From Brucella intermedia LMG 3301 (lineage in GTDB: Bacteria; Pseudomonadota; Alphaproteobacteria; Rhizobiales; Rhizobiaceae), in assembly GCF_000182645.1 (NCBI RefSeq), contig NZ_ACQA01000001.1:868001-932000 (forward strand): a DNA stretch of 64,000 nucleotides, written 5' to 3'. The notes under the pieces are model-generated. The model ran no database searches. It had not been told where the DNA came from and saw nothing but the letters and a program-made list of their open reading frames with translations. Shown piece after piece: positions 45,266 through 55,839 of the stretch; within the stretch, counting starts at the first letter, position 1; each line of letters opens with the position of its first letter. A program made the position numbers and the translations under genes.

Positions 45266-45853
45266 TCATCCTGCCATCAGGTAAAGTCCGCTGAGGGCCG
45301 CAAAGCCGCCAGCCACTCGCATTGCCATCTGCCCGCCGGATCCCTGCAGCGCGCGTCCGGCTGCAAGCCCTACGCCAATGCCCGCCGCGTGAAGCAATGC
45401 GGTCGCAAGCGCAAAACCGGCACCATAGGAAAGAAACGCAGCGCCGCCGATTTCTCCGCCATGCGCATAGCCATGGAAAAATGCGAAGAACCCGACGATA
45501 AGTGCAGCAGCCGGGGTCGATGCACGGAATGCCACGGCCACGAGAAGGCCGAGCACGATAACGGATGCGAGGATGACGGGTTCCACATAGGGGATCGGCA
45601 CGCCGCTGAGAGCGGCTACGAAGCCCAGCAGCATGACGCCCACGAAACTCAACGGAACGGCGATGAGCGCGCGCCCGCCAAGCATGGAGGCCCAAAGACC
45701 GACGGCGACCATGGCAAGTATGTGATCGGCGCCGGACAGGGGATGAGTAAAGCCCGCCGCAAACGAACCGTGTTCGGCGGGGTTGAGATGCGCGAATGCG
45801 GGGCTTGCCATCACTGAAAACAGTGCGGCGGCAAGAAGAAATGTCCTTTTCAT
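45266..45853 (-). CDS. hupE: HupE/UreJ family nickel (metal) permease
   Basis: 195 residues. Signal MKRTFLLAAALFSVMASPAFA, then AHLNPAEHGSFAAGFTHPLSGADHILAMVAVGLWA, the histidine-rich HupE motif (H-P-x-x-G-x-D-H), and FFAFFHGYAHGGE with a second His motif. About six spans. HupE/UreJ proteins take up nickel or cobalt for hydrogenase and urease. Lies between gntP and ureF, consistent with nickel supply to urease. Confidence 0.92.
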   Translation of the reverse strand: MKRTFLLAAALFSVMASPAFAHLNPAEHGSFAAGFTHPLSGADHILAMVAVGLWASMLGGRALIAVPLSFVGVMLLGFVAALSGVPIPYVEPVILASVIVLGLLVAVAFRASTPAAALIVGFFAFFHGYAHGGEIGGAAFLSYGAGFALATALLHAAGIGVGLAAGRALQGSGGQMAMRVAGGFAALSGLYLMAG

Positions 45854-45884
45854 TTTCGCTTCCTTTCAACAACAATGATTATGC

Positions 45885-47325
45885 TTAGAAGGAACCAAAC
45901 ACAGACCCGAGCACGAAGACGACAGCGAGCGATATGATCACACCGACAATCACGGTCATGACCATGTCGAAATAGCTTGATGCGTGGGTCTGCTTGCTGA
46001 TCTGCAGGAGCAGAAGCACCGTACCGTTATGAGGCAGAGCGTCCAGCGTGCCAGCGCTGAGCACGGTGAGGCGGTGCATGAGGTCGGGGCTTATCCCATA
46101 CTGGATCGCAAGTCGCATATATTCATCGCCCAGCGCGTTGAGCGCTATGGCCATGCCGCCGGATGCGGTCCCGGTGAGAGCCGCGAGAGCATTCATGGCG
46201 ACAATCAATGAGACGAGAGGACCGCCCGGCACCTCAAGCGCCGCATCCCGAACCACGGTAAAGGCGGGCATGGCGGCCACGACCGCACCAAAGCCGACGA
46301 GGCTTGCTATGGTGAGGATCGGCAGGACCGAGGAGTTGGCCCCGGCGTCGAGGCTTTCCCGGATTGCCCGCAGCCGGTTGAAATTGACCACCAACAACGT
46401 CACGATGGCCGCTGCCAGCGCAATAAGGACAGCCCACAAGCCGATCGAAGAACCGACGTCGATATTCCATGGCTCCTGCTCGAGAAACGAGAAATCGACA
46501 CGGGGCAGGATAATCAGCGCCATCAGGAAATTCACGACGATGACAACGAGCAAGGGCAGGAGAGCAAAGAAGAAGGGTGGCAGCGCGGCCCGCGCGCGCT
46601 CCGTGTTCGAACTCGGCCGGGTCGAAGTCGCCCGAGAGGGTCGATTGTTCCCTGACTTTCTCTGTGATTTCGACATCGCCCGTGTCATCGACATAGTTTT
46701 CGCCCGCAGCCCGCGCCTTGGCTTCCGCGCGCTGCAGCCACCACATGCCGAAGACCAGCGTAATGATGGAGGCTATGATGCCCAGTCCCGGCGCCGCGAA
46801 TGTCGTGGTTTCGAAATAGGGCATCGGAATGGCGTTGTTCGTGGAGGGCGTGCCCGGCATTGCCGACATGGTGAAGGTAAAGGCGCCAAGCCCGATGGCC
46901 GCAGGCATCAGGCGCGCCGGTATGTTGGCTGCCTTGAACATTTCCCGCGCCATGGGCACGAGAACGAAGAAGGCGACGAACACGCTGACGCCGCCATAGG
47001 TGACGACTGCCGATGCAAGCACGACGGAAAGCATCGTGCGCTTCACACCCAGTTTCTCCGTCAGATATCTTGCAATGGATGTAATGGAGCCGCTGTCATC
47101 CATCAGCTTTCCGAAAATGCCGCCAAGCAGGAAAAGCGGAAACCATCGGCTGACGAAGCTTGCCGTTCCGCCCATGAAATTCGATGTCCAGTTGGCCAGA
47201 AGGGGCTCGCCGGAGAGAAGCGCGACAAGCAGCGCCGCCACCGGCGAAAGCAGAATGACGCTCCAGCCGCGATAGGCAAACCACATGAGCAGGGCTAGTC
47301 CGAGTAGTATTCCAAGCAAACCCAT
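45885..47325 (-). pseudogene. GntP family permease, frameshifted
   Basis: The two halves lie in different frames. The N-terminal half (start 47325) reads well to about 46600 (MGLLGILLGLALLMWFAYRG; VTYGGVSVFVAFFVLVP; MSAMPGTPSTNNAIPMP), then turns into unlikely sequence (GARAGRAATLLLC...). The C-terminal half resumes in the next frame (RAALPPFFFALLPLLVVI ... LSAGTLDALPHNG). The break falls at the tract CGCGCGCG at 46591-46598: one extra base, or one missing GC unit, explains it. The total span (1441 bases) is not a multiple of three. GntP permeases take up gluconate or other carboxylates. It could be a real inactivation, slippage, or a sequencing error. Confidence 0.88.
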
Positions 47326-47604
47326 GCAATCTGACCCCTCAGTCGATTTTGGAAAGAATGCGTCCGGAATTTTTCGATGAAACTACTTTAGATGAAATAA
47401 TTCAAGCACTATAATAAAAATATGATATCGCACAGATGACAAGTCTTCCTAATCTGCACAAAGAATGCCTATACTGCCTCCTGTTCAGTTGAGCGGCCCT
47501 GCCTGCGCACAATCAGCTGTAATGCGGGTGTCTGGCGCAAGGGCGGACATCTCTGCTTCATGGGGCAATTGCCTGCCTGATCGCCCGAGACATAAAGGAC
47601 CTGC
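47326..47604 (+). promoter_or_regulatory. Intergenic region and structured leader before mgtC
   Basis: A 279-base gap between gntP (leftward) and mgtC (rightward). The left part is AT-rich. TATACT at 47470-47475 is a possible -10 element. From there to the ATG, a nested structure is possible: GGGCG ... CGCCC enclosing the perfect palindrome GGCAATTGCC near 47560-47570. MgtC genes in other bacteria are controlled by 5' leaders, so a metal- or pH-responsive leader is conceivable. Confidence 0.45.
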
Positions 47605-48312
47605 ATGACGGAAGTCGTCGCAATCCCGTCTATCATGATCAATCTCGGGCTGGCGCTTCTGCTCGGCTGCGTGATTGGTCTGGAGCGCCAGATCAAACAA
47701 CGCCATTCCGGCCTTGTGACGCACGGCCTGGTGGCGCTGGGCGCTGCGGCCTATGCTTCGCTGCCCTATTCGCTCGGCCTTGGTAGCGACCTCCGAATGG
47801 GGTCGCAGGTTGTGACAGGCATCGGTTTTCTCGGCGCGGGGCTGATTATCAAGGACGGCGCGAGCATCAAGGGGCTGAGTACCGCAGCCACGGTCTGGAG
47901 CACTGGCGCGGTTGGCGTTCTGACCGGTTACGGGATGTGGCCGCTCGCCATCGAAACGGCCTTTTTCATCGTCTGCCTGAACATTTCGCTGCCAAGGATC
48001 GCGGTGCTCGTGAACCGCTATTCCTTCGTCGAACCCGAGAACGAGCAGTTTTATCTCGTGAAATTCCGGTGTCCTTCGGAAAGCGAAATTCCGGTGAGGG
48101 CGCTGCTGATCCAGACGCTCGATCTGAAGAAACTCCGCTTCCACGCGATCCGGAGCCATCACATCGAAGGAAGCAATGAGACCGAAATAGAGGCGACGCT
48201 GTTCGCGGGCAAGGAAGATGACCGGCTGGTCGAAGCGCTGGTAGCGCAGATGAGCCTGCGTTCCGGCATTACCTCAACGAGCTGGCTGAAACTGGAAGAC
48301 GGCGATTGGTGA
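47605..48312 (+). CDS. mgtC: MgtC/SapB family membrane protein
   Basis: 235 residues. Four N-terminal spans: LGLALLLGCVIGLERQIKQ, GLVTHGLVALGAAAYASLP, VVTGIGFLGAGLIIKDG, IKGLSTAATVWSTGAVGVLTG. A soluble ACT-like C-terminal domain follows (about residues 145-235), as in true virulence-type MgtC. MgtC inhibits F-ATPase and aids growth in low magnesium and in macrophages. The pattern of the conserved cysteine/aspartate positions was not checked, so a generic SapB role is possible. Confidence 0.87.
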   Translation: MTEVVAIPSIMINLGLALLLGCVIGLERQIKQRHSGLVTHGLVALGAAAYASLPYSLGLGSDLRMGSQVVTGIGFLGAGLIIKDGASIKGLSTAATVWSTGAVGVLTGYGMWPLAIETAFFIVCLNISLPRIAVLVNRYSFVEPENEQFYLVKFRCPSESEIPVRALLIQTLDLKKLRFHAIRSHHIEGSNETEIEATLFAGKEDDRLVEALVAQMSLRSGITSTSWLKLEDGDW

Positions 48313-48417
48313 TCCGCCCTCTGGTTTTATTGCAAGCGGACTATACTATTATATCGAAACATGCACATACTTTCACATTCGCAGTAACGTCCTCCTGTTG
48401 ACATTGAGGGGTCCGCA

Positions 48418-48975
48418 ATGGACATCCAGCAACTGCAATTAATGGAACGAAAGACAGTCGAACAGAGAAAATGGAAAGGTTTTCTCGGTATCGGCATTCT
48501 GCTTTTTGCGGGTGGAATACTCTGCCTGTTCTTGCCCGCAATCTCGGACTTTGCAGCCAGCACCATGTTCGGGCTGGTGCTGATGGCCATCGGCGTCGTC
48601 AAGATAATCCAGTCGCTCTGGATCAAGAGCTGGGCAGGTTTCGTCTGGCAGGAACTGTCCGGCGTGGTGGAGCTTATAGGCGGGATCATGATCTATCTGA
48701 ACCCGCTCAAGGGCGCGCTCGCCATCACCCTGCTGATTGCAATCGTCGTGTTCGTCCATGGTTTCCTTCAACTGGCGCTGTCCTGGAAAATCAGGCCCGC
48801 AGGCGGCTGGTGGTGGTTTACCCTGTCCGGCCTCATTGCCTGGTCCGCCAGTGCGGCACTGGTGGCGAAATGGCCTTTGACGCGTGACCTGCCGTCCGGA
48901 TCAATCGCTGGAATTGCGCTGATGATCGCGGGCGTTGCCTATATCGGAATAGCCCTGAGTACCCGAAATGCGTGA
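48418..48975 (+). CDS. hdeD: HdeD family acid-resistance membrane protein
   Basis: 185 residues. Six short spans (DUF308): FLGIGILLFAGGILCLFLP, MFGLVLMAIGVVKIIQ, LSGVVELIGGIMIYLNPLKG, ALAITLLIAIVVFVHGFLQL, GGWWWFTLSGLIAWSASAAL and IAGIALMIAGVAYIGIALS. HdeD protects against acid at high cell density in E. coli. It lies between mgtC and the RND pump. No hdeA or hdeB is next to it. Confidence 0.88.
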   Translation: MDIQQLQLMERKTVEQRKWKGFLGIGILLFAGGILCLFLPAISDFAASTMFGLVLMAIGVVKIIQSLWIKSWAGFVWQELSGVVELIGGIMIYLNPLKGALAITLLIAIVVFVHGFLQLALSWKIRPAGGWWWFTLSGLIAWSASAALVAKWPLTRDLPSGSIAGIALMIAGVAYIGIALSTRNA

Positions 48976-49013
48976 GTGATCGACCGATGCCGTCCCGGAG
49001 GGAGGACACGCAA

Positions 49014-50165
49014 TTGAAGAAGTCTCTCGTTCGTCGTTCTGTTACCGCTGCCCTTGTAACGATGCTCTGGACCTTGCCGGTGCTGCCCGGTCTCGCCCAG
49101 CAGCCTCCGGCTGGGGGAGCGCCTCCCGTGGTCGTGCGCAAAGTGGAATTGGCGCCCGCAACCGCGCCGTTTCGTTTCAACGGGCAGGTGGAGGCGATTG
49201 AAGCGGTCGATATTCAGGCCCGGATCACGGGTTTCCTGAAGGAAAAGGCGTTTGAACAGGGATCGGCGGTCAAGGCAGGCGATCTCCTTTTCGAAATCGA
49301 GCCGGATCAGATGCAGGCGGCGGTCATGTCCGCGGAAGCACAGGTCGCGCGGGCGGAAGCCGCCCAGAATGCCGCCCGGCAAACACTCGCCCGAACGCGG
49401 ACCCTCGCCAACCGGAATACCGTTTCGCAAGCCGCTCTCGATGATGCGCAGGCCGCGTTCGACATTGCCACGGCGGATGTGCGCAACGCCGAAGCCGCGC
49501 TCAACAATGCCCGGCTCAATCTCTCTTACACGCAGGTAAGATCGCCGATCGACGGGACGATAGGACGTTCGCTCTTCACAGTGGGCAATCTGGTCGGCCC
49601 GAGCATGGGGTCGCTTGCACGCATCGTGCAGCTTGATCCCGTGCGGGTTGTGTTTTCCATCCCGGACCGCGCGCTGATCGCCATTCGCCAGAAGGAAGCG
49701 GGAGGTGGCACGGTCAGCCCGGAAAGCTTCAAGGTGAGCCTGACGCTTGCCAATGGTACGCAATATGGCGAACGCGGGACCATCCAGTTCATCGACAATG
49801 AAGTGAGCGCGCAGACCGGCACAGTGGCGGTGCGGGCGCTGTTTGCCAATCCGAACCATATTCTGGTTCCGGGGCAGGTGGTTGCCGTCAATCTCATGGA
49901 TGAAACGGCCGGTGAATTGCCGGTGGTCCCCATGGCGTCCGTGTTGCAGGACCGGCAGGGCAAATATGTCTACGTTCTCAACGAAGGAAACACGGTTTCC
50001 CGGCGACCCATCGTGACGGGCACACGCATCGACAATGGGTGGTCGGTCACGGATGGCCTCAAGGCCGGTGAAACGATTGTCGTCGAGGGCTTGCAGCGCA
50101 TCGCAGACGGGCAGGCCGTATCTCCCCTTGACCCGATCCCCGGCAGTGCAGGGGTGGGGCAATGA
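49014..50165 (+). CDS. RND efflux periplasmic adaptor (MFP)
   Basis: 383 residues from a TTG at 49014, preceded eight bases earlier by GGAGG and giving a signal [18 protein letters not shown]; an open frame from GTG 48972 lacks this. Barrel-sandwich and alpha-hairpin regions: [26 protein letters not shown], then a long coiled coil ([20 protein letters not shown]), then [20 protein letters not shown]. Joins the inner-membrane pump to an outer-membrane channel. The pump follows by an ATGA overlap; no outer-membrane factor is present. Confidence 0.9.
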   Translation: MKKSLVRRSVTAALVTMLWTLPVLPGLAQQPPAGGAPPVVVRKVELAPATAPFRFNGQVEAIEAVDIQARITGFLKEKAFEQGSAVKAGDLLFEIEPDQMQAAVMSAEAQVARAEAAQNAARQTLARTRTLANRNTVSQAALDDAQAAFDIATADVRNAEAALNNARLNLSYTQVRSPIDGTIGRSLFTVGNLVGPSMGSLARIVQLDPVRVVFSIPDRALIAIRQKEAGGGTVSPESFKVSLTLANGTQYGERGTIQFIDNEVSAQTGTVAVRALFANPNHILVPGQVVAVNLMDETAGELPVVPMASVLQDRQGKYVYVLNEGNTVSRRPIVTGTRIDNGWSVTDGLKAGETIVVEGLQRIADGQAVSPLDPIPGSAGVGQ

Positions 50166-53100
50166 TTTCAGAGCTGTTCATCAGGCGAACCCGCCTCGCA
50201 ATCGTCATCTCGATCATCATTTCCATCGCTGGTGCGATTGCGATCTTTTCATTGCCTATCCAGCAATATCCGCAGATCACGCCGCCGACGGTCAATGTAT
50301 CGGCCTCCTATCCGGGCGCGAGCGCGGAAGTGATCGCCGATGTCGTCGGCGGACCGCTGGAAACGGCAATCAACGGTGTCGATGGCATGATGTATATGTC
50401 GTCCACCAGTTCCAATGCCGGGCAGTATTCGCTGTCCGTCACTTTTGAAGTGGGAACCGACCCTGAACTGGCGCAGATCAATGTCCAGAACCGCGCGCAG
50501 CTGGCGATCTCCCGTCTGCCCGCAGCGGTGGCACAGCAAGGCGTGTCGGTCCGGTCCCGCTCACCGGATTTCGTGTTGGGCATAGCGTTCTACTCACCGG
50601 ACGACAGCCTGAACGCCCTTGAAATCACCAATTTCGCCACGACCACGATTGTCGATGCGCTGGCCCGCGTACCCGGCGTCGGCGAGGCGAATGTCGTGGG
50701 CGCGTCCGAATATTCGATGCGCGTCTGGCTCAATCCGCAGCGAATGGACGCGCTCGGCATAACGGTCGATGAGGTTTCGGCGGCGATCCAGCGCCAGAAT
50801 ATCCAGGCGACGCTCGGTCAGGCTGGCGCGCCGCCCATGCGCGTGGGGACCGAGCTTCAATATACGCTGGTAGCCGAGGGACGGCTTCGCGATACGGAGG
50901 AGTTTGGAAACATCGTCGTTCGTACCGGGGCCGACGGTGCGAAAGTGTTCCTGCGCGACATCGCGCGTCTGGAACTGGGCGCACGCAACTATGCTTCGAG
51001 AGCAAGTTTTGCCGGTCATGAATCGGCTATGCTGCAAATCAACCAGTCGCCCGGCGCCAATGCGATCCAGACCGCGACAGCCGTGGAGGCGGAGCTTGAA
51101 CGCCTGTCATCGAGATTTCCGGCGGGGCTGCAATATCATGTCGTCTATGATGCGACACGGTTCGTCGAGGCGAGCCTGCAACTGACCACCCGAACATTGT
51201 TCGAGGCTTTCGTGATCGTGCTCGCGGTCACATTCATCTTCCTTCAGGACTGGCGGGCGACGCTGATCTCGGCGCTGGCCATACCGGTCTCCATGCTGGG
51301 TGCGGTGGCGGTGCTGTTTGCGGTCGGCTATTCGCTGAACATGATTTCGCTGCTGGCTCTCGTCCTTGCCATCGGGCTTGTGGTGGACGATGCAATCCTG
51401 GTCGTGGAAAACGTCAAGCATGTGCTGGAAGACGAGCCGGACATTCCGGTCATCGATGCGACGCGCAAGGCGATGCACCAGATCACCGGGCCGATTATTT
51501 CCACGACGCTCGTCCTGCTGGCGGTGGTCACGCCCACCGCTTTTCTGGAGGGCATCGGCGGACAGCTTTACAGGCAGTTCGCAGTCACGATCTCGTCGGC
51601 GCTGGTACTTTCCTCATTCGTGGCCCTGACGCTCAGTCCAGCGCTTGCGGCGTTTCTGCTCAGGCACGGCCAGCGCGGTTACCGCAGGGGTCCACTGGCG
51701 TGGTTCTCAAGCTCCATGGAAAAAACCCGCGAAGGCTACGGCAAGATCGTCGGCATTCTGGTGAAGCACTGGGTCATACCGGTTGCAGGCGTCGTCGCCT
51801 GTTTTGCACTGGCCTATTTCGTCTTTGTCAATCTTCCCGCAACCTTCCTGCCTGATGAAGATCAGGGCGCGCTCTTTGTCGACATACAGCTGCCGAGCGC
51901 GGCTTCGCTCGACCGCACGAACCTGATCGTCGAGAATGTGCGCAAGACGCTGAGCGAGACCGAAGGCGTTCAGGATGTCATAACGGTGGCGGGGTTCAGC
52001 ATCCTGCAGTCAACGAGCACGCCCAATAGCGCCATGGCCGTTGCCGCGCTTACGCCATGGGCGGACCGCGAGACGAAGGCTTTGCAGCTCAACAGTATCG
52101 TCAACGGCCTGCGCGCTAAGTTCTCGCAGGTTCCGGGCGCAAATGTTGCCGTATTCGCGCCGCCCGCAATCGCGGGTATGGGAGCGGTTGGCGGTCTCGA
52201 TTTCCGGCTGCAAGCCTTGCAGGGCCAGCCTCCGCAGGAGATCGCGCAGGTGGTTGCCTCCTTGCTGGGCTCCATCAATCAGCGTCCCGAAATCGCTGGT
52301 GCGGCAACCACTTTTAACGCGAATGTCCCGCAGATCTATGTCGATGTCGACCGTTCCCGCGCCGAAGCCCTTGGCCTCAGCGTATCGGATATATATGCGG
52401 CGATCGGTGCGAATTTCGGCTCGCGCTACGTCAATGATTTCACTCTGAACGGGCGCGTTTTCCAGGTCAACCTGCAGGCCGATTCCGACTTCCGCGCGCA
52501 TAGCGAGGATATCCTCAAGCTTCACGTCCGCAACCGCAGCGGAGCCATGGTCCCGCTGCGAAGCGTTGTGTCGCTGACCACGGTTTTGGCGCCCTTCGTC
52601 ATCACCCGATACAATCTTGCAGCTTCGGCGCAGGTCAACGCCGTAACCGCACCGGGTTCCAGCAGCGGGCAGGCCATGGCGGCGATGGAACAGGTCGCTT
52701 CGGAAGTCCTGCCGGAAGGCTATGGCTATGAATGGTCGGGACTATCCTTCCAGGAAAGAAGAAGCAGCGGTCAGGAGACGCTCATCTTCGCGCTTGCCTT
52801 CCTCTTTGCTTATCTCTTCCTTGTCGCCCAATACGAAAGCTGGGCCTTGCCGGCAGTCGTGATCCTGTCGCTGGGCGCCGCGCTTTTGGGGGCCGTCGCG
52901 GGTCTCACTTTCTTCGGGCTGCAGAACAGCCTCTATGTGCAGATCGCCATGGTGTTGCTGATCGGGCTTGCCGCAAAGAACGCCATCCTGATTGTGGAGT
53001 TCGCCAAGGAACAACGCGAGGCCGGTCTGACGGCGGGGGAGGCTGCCCGTGCCGGTGCCGAACAGCGTTTTCGTGCCGTCATGATGACAGCCGTTTCCTT

Positions 53101-53329
53101 TATCCTCGGCATTCTGCCCCTCATCCTGTCGTCGGGCGCAGGCGCTGGCGCGAGACAGGCTGTCGGCGTCACGATCTTTGGCGGGATGGTGGCCGCCACC
53201 AGTCTGGGATTGCTTCTCACCCCCGGTCTCTACTTCGTCATTCAGCGACTGGCCGAGCATCTGCCCGAGCGCCTGGGCGGGCGACCCGATGAGAAAAAGG
53301 ATTCAGTTTCTGAAACCGTGCAAGAGTGA
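50162..53329 (+). CDS. RND efflux pump, HAE1 family
   Basis: 1055 residues, full length with 12 spans. Start [38 protein letters not shown] holds the paired aspartates of span 4 needed for proton coupling; [20 protein letters not shown] and [29 protein letters not shown] are standard. Exports drugs, detergents or metabolites using the proton gradient. Substrate range cannot be predicted. Confidence 0.95.
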   Translation: MISELFIRRTRLAIVISIIISIAGAIAIFSLPIQQYPQITPPTVNVSASYPGASAEVIADVVGGPLETAINGVDGMMYMSSTSSNAGQYSLSVTFEVGTDPELAQINVQNRAQLAISRLPAAVAQQGVSVRSRSPDFVLGIAFYSPDDSLNALEITNFATTTIVDALARVPGVGEANVVGASEYSMRVWLNPQRMDALGITVDEVSAAIQRQNIQATLGQAGAPPMRVGTELQYTLVAEGRLRDTEEFGNIVVRTGADGAKVFLRDIARLELGARNYASRASFAGHESAMLQINQSPGANAIQTATAVEAELERLSSRFPAGLQYHVVYDATRFVEASLQLTTRTLFEAFVIVLAVTFIFLQDWRATLISALAIPVSMLGAVAVLFAVGYSLNMISLLALVLAIGLVVDDAILVVENVKHVLEDEPDIPVIDATRKAMHQITGPIISTTLVLLAVVTPTAFLEGIGGQLYRQFAVTISSALVLSSFVALTLSPALAAFLLRHGQRGYRRGPLAWFSSSMEKTREGYGKIVGILVKHWVIPVAGVVACFALAYFVFVNLPATFLPDEDQGALFVDIQLPSAASLDRTNLIVENVRKTLSETEGVQDVITVAGFSILQSTSTPNSAMAVAALTPWADRETKALQLNSIVNGLRAKFSQVPGANVAVFAPPAIAGMGAVGGLDFRLQALQGQPPQEIAQVVASLLGSINQRPEIAGAATTFNANVPQIYVDVDRSRAEALGLSVSDIYAAIGANFGSRYVNDFTLNGRVFQVNLQADSDFRAHSEDILKLHVRNRSGAMVPLRSVVSLTTVLAPFVITRYNLAASAQVNAVTAPGSSSGQAMAAMEQVASEVLPEGYGYEWSGLSFQERRSSGQETLIFALAFLFAYLFLVAQYESWALPAVVILSLGAALLGAVAGLTFFGLQNSLYVQIAMVLLIGLAAKNAILIVEFAKEQREAGLTAGEAARAGAEQRFRAVMMTAVSFILGILPLILSSGAGAGARQAVGVTIFGGMVAATSLGLLLTPGLYFVIQRLAEHLPERLGGRPDEKKDSVSETVQE

Positions 53330-53389
53330 AATTTCCCACAGCTTCCGCTCCATTATTGCGATAGTGGGAACGCAACAGAAAACGAGAGC

Positions 53390-53893
53390 ATGACCATGAA
53401 AGCCAGACAATTCTTGCAGATAGGGCTGATCGCAGCCAGTTTCGCCGTTCCCCAGGTCGCGAGCGCCGAGGGAAAGACCGAATCTGAAAGGAACCTGCAG
53501 GCTTTTCCGGCCGCGCCGTCCGGTTCCTACCGCTATGTCATCCATCTTCCGCCGCTTGAAAAGGAACAGGATGCGAAAGTGGAAATCATCGCGGGGCGCA
53601 ACGCAACCGTGGACTGCAATATAAGCTGGTTCGGCGGAAGTCTGACCCCGAGTACCGTTGAAGGCTGGGGCTTCGACTATTTCACCCTCACGGCAAGCGA
53701 CCGCATGTCCGGCACCCTGATGGCCTGCCCGGAAGACAGCAAGCGAACCGATTTCGTGCCGGTGCGCGGCGAGAACTTCATGCTCCGCTATAATAGCCGC
53801 CTCCCGATTGTCATCTATGCGAAGGACGGTTTCGAAATCCGCTATAGAATCTGGAAACCTTCGGAAGAAACCCACAATGCGGAGCGGGGATAG
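53390..53893 (+). CDS. eco: Ecotin, periplasmic serine protease inhibitor
   Basis: 167 residues (ATG at 53390 or 53396). Signal MTMKARQFLQIGLIAASFAV cut near ASA. Mature ecotin: YRYVIHLPPLEKEQDAKVEI, VDCNISWFGGSL, VEGWGFDYFTLT, the reactive loop SGTLMACPED with the P1 methionine, and LRYNSRLPIVIYAKDGFEI. The two cysteines match the ecotin disulfide. Ecotin dimers inhibit trypsin-like and elastase-type proteases, including neutrophil elastase. A loose inverted repeat (TTCCCAC/GTGGGAA, 53333-53370) lies upstream. Converges on norD. Confidence 0.93.
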   Translation: MTMKARQFLQIGLIAASFAVPQVASAEGKTESERNLQAFPAAPSGSYRYVIHLPPLEKEQDAKVEIIAGRNATVDCNISWFGGSLTPSTVEGWGFDYFTLTASDRMSGTLMACPEDSKRTDFVPVRGENFMLRYNSRLPIVIYAKDGFEIRYRIWKPSEETHNAERG

Positions 53894-53926
53894 GCGTCGC
53901 GCTATCGAGTAAGTCGATCGACCCCG

Positions 53927-55828
53927 CTATCCCGTCATCACCCGGTAGATCGCGGGCAGAGCGAATGGCAGTTTCGACAGTCTGGCCACGAGCGCATAGT
54001 TTCTGCGGCCGAAAAGTGCGGGGAGATAGCTGCTGGCCTCGCGGTCGACCGTCACGGCAAAGACGTTGACGCCTCTGGCGCGCGCTTCTTGGACTGCCCT
54101 GCGGCTGTCCTCAAGGGCGAACCGGCCTTCATAATGATCGACATCGTTCGGCTTGCCGTCCGTCAGCACCAGCAGGAGCTTCTTGCGGTTGGGCTGTTCG
54201 GCAAGCTTTGCCGTAGAATGGCGGATGGCTGCTCCCATTCGCGTATAGAAGCCGGGTTTCAGCGCAGCAATCCGGTGTTCGACCGCCGGTCCGAAAGCTT
54301 CGTCAAAATCTTTCACTGTCTCGACCCGCACCCATGAACGGCGGCGCGAGGTGAAGGTCTGGATGGAACAGCGGTCGCCGCAGGCTGCAATGCCATTGGC
54401 CAGAACCAGAAGCGCCTCCTTTTCCACATCCAGCACGCGCCGATTGTCGATCCAGGCATCGGTGGATAGCGACACGTCCACCAGAATGGTGACCGCAAGG
54501 TCGTTGGCCTTGGGGCGGTTCATCAGGTGCACACGGTCGCTCCCCTGACCACCGGCGGCAAAGTCGCATCGCGAACGGACCACGGCATCAAGATCGAGAT
54601 CATTGCCATCGAGCTGCGCCCGCATCAATTCGCGGCCCGGACGCAGGATTTCGAACTGGCGCCGCACGCGTCGTACAAGGCTCATTGCTTCATCATCGAG
54701 TTCCATTGGCACGTCACGAGCTTGCGCGGGGGTAGCCAGAACGTGGCAATGATCCTGAAGATAGCTTGCCTTGCGGTAGTCCCATTCCGGATAGGTCAGT
54801 CCGGCGGTGAGAGCCGTTCGGTCGATGGCTTCCGGCGGCAGGTCGAGGTCGAACCGGAAACGGGCAGCAGGTCTGCCCTTGCGCTCACCCAGTGTCAGAT
54901 CGTCAAGCTCGTCGGCGGATTTGGCGTTCTGCTCGTCGCTATCGTCGGTTGGCCGGTCGACGCTCACCATTTCGGCCATGGCCAGGATTTTTTCGAAGCG
55001 GTTGAGAATGAACGGGCTTCTGTCGGCCAGTCTGGGGTCCTGCTTCTCGCGATTGGCGATCTGCCGTCCGGTTTCGACGCCTTCGACCTTGCTGCCGGGC
55101 ACCGGCTGGTCGTCACTGTCGCGCGGGGCGGTTTCCTCGCGCCTTATCAATTCCGGCCATAGTGGGGCGGGCAGGGCAGGCAGATAGCTCGCGGGCGCGC
55201 AATGCGGAAAGATCGTGGGGAGGCTGTCGTCGGGCAGTCCCGCGCCCTGTTTCAGAAGTGCCAGAATCCGCTCTTCCACCTGTCGCTCCAGCCCATGGAG
55301 CGGGCGTTTGGGGCGTGCAGCCAGCACTGCTTCGCACAACCGCGCATAACGTTTCTGCAAGCCGGGAAATACCCGGCAAGTCTTCGCAACCGTTTCCGAT
55401 GCGACAGCAAGTGATGCAAGATTGCGGCGCAGCGGATCGGTGGGAAGCTCGTTCACCTCAACCGGCATCACCGCCATGTAACCGGCAAGCCAGACGTAAA
55501 GATCGTAATTGAGCGTGCGGTCGGGAAAAAGCGCGATCTCTGGCGGCAGCATCAATGTCGCTTCATCCCGCAACGGCTGGCTGAGTTTTTCTTCACCCAG
55601 GGCCATTCGCTGCCGCAGGCCCAGCCTGTGCCCGGAGGTTCGCGCGCGGGCGGGGGCAATCTGCACGGCTACGTCGCCGCCAAAACCGCGAAAGCAGATA
55701 GCGAGCTTCTGGCGAATATCGCCAAGCTGCACGGCTTGCTCGGGATAATGCGGCCATGATCCCGTCTTGCCGATCAGGCGATGCCACGCCCGACCGACGG
55801 TTTCCTCCAGTTCCAGAAAATCCAGCAT
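53927..55828 (-). CDS. norD: Nitric oxide reductase activation protein NorD
   Basis: 633 residues. The von Willebrand A domain at the C terminus has the MIDAS motif VDVSLSTD with later KPNDVDHYEGRF. N-terminal NorD region starts MLDFLELEETVGRAWHRL. NorD works with the NorQ AAA+ protein to load iron into the non-heme FeB site of NorB. Its ATG is 12 bases after the canonical norQ stop. Confidence 0.93.
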   Translation of the reverse strand: MLDFLELEETVGRAWHRLIGKTGSWPHYPEQAVQLGDIRQKLAICFRGFGGDVAVQIAPARARTSGHRLGLRQRMALGEEKLSQPLRDEATLMLPPEIALFPDRTLNYDLYVWLAGYMAVMPVEVNELPTDPLRRNLASLAVASETVAKTCRVFPGLQKRYARLCEAVLAARPKRPLHGLERQVEERILALLKQGAGLPDDSLPTIFPHCAPASYLPALPAPLWPELIRREETAPRDSDDQPVPGSKVEGVETGRQIANREKQDPRLADRSPFILNRFEKILAMAEMVSVDRPTDDSDEQNAKSADELDDLTLGERKGRPAARFRFDLDLPPEAIDRTALTAGLTYPEWDYRKASYLQDHCHVLATPAQARDVPMELDDEAMSLVRRVRRQFEILRPGRELMRAQLDGNDLDLDAVVRSRCDFAAGGQGSDRVHLMNRPKANDLAVTILVDVSLSTDAWIDNRRVLDVEKEALLVLANGIAACGDRCSIQTFTSRRRSWVRVETVKDFDEAFGPAVEHRIAALKPGFYTRMGAAIRHSTAKLAEQPNRKKLLLVLTDGKPNDVDHYEGRFALEDSRRAVQEARARGVNVFAVTVDREASSYLPALFGRRNYALVARLSKLPFALPAIYRVMTG

Positions 55829-55839
55829 GGTGCGCCCGC

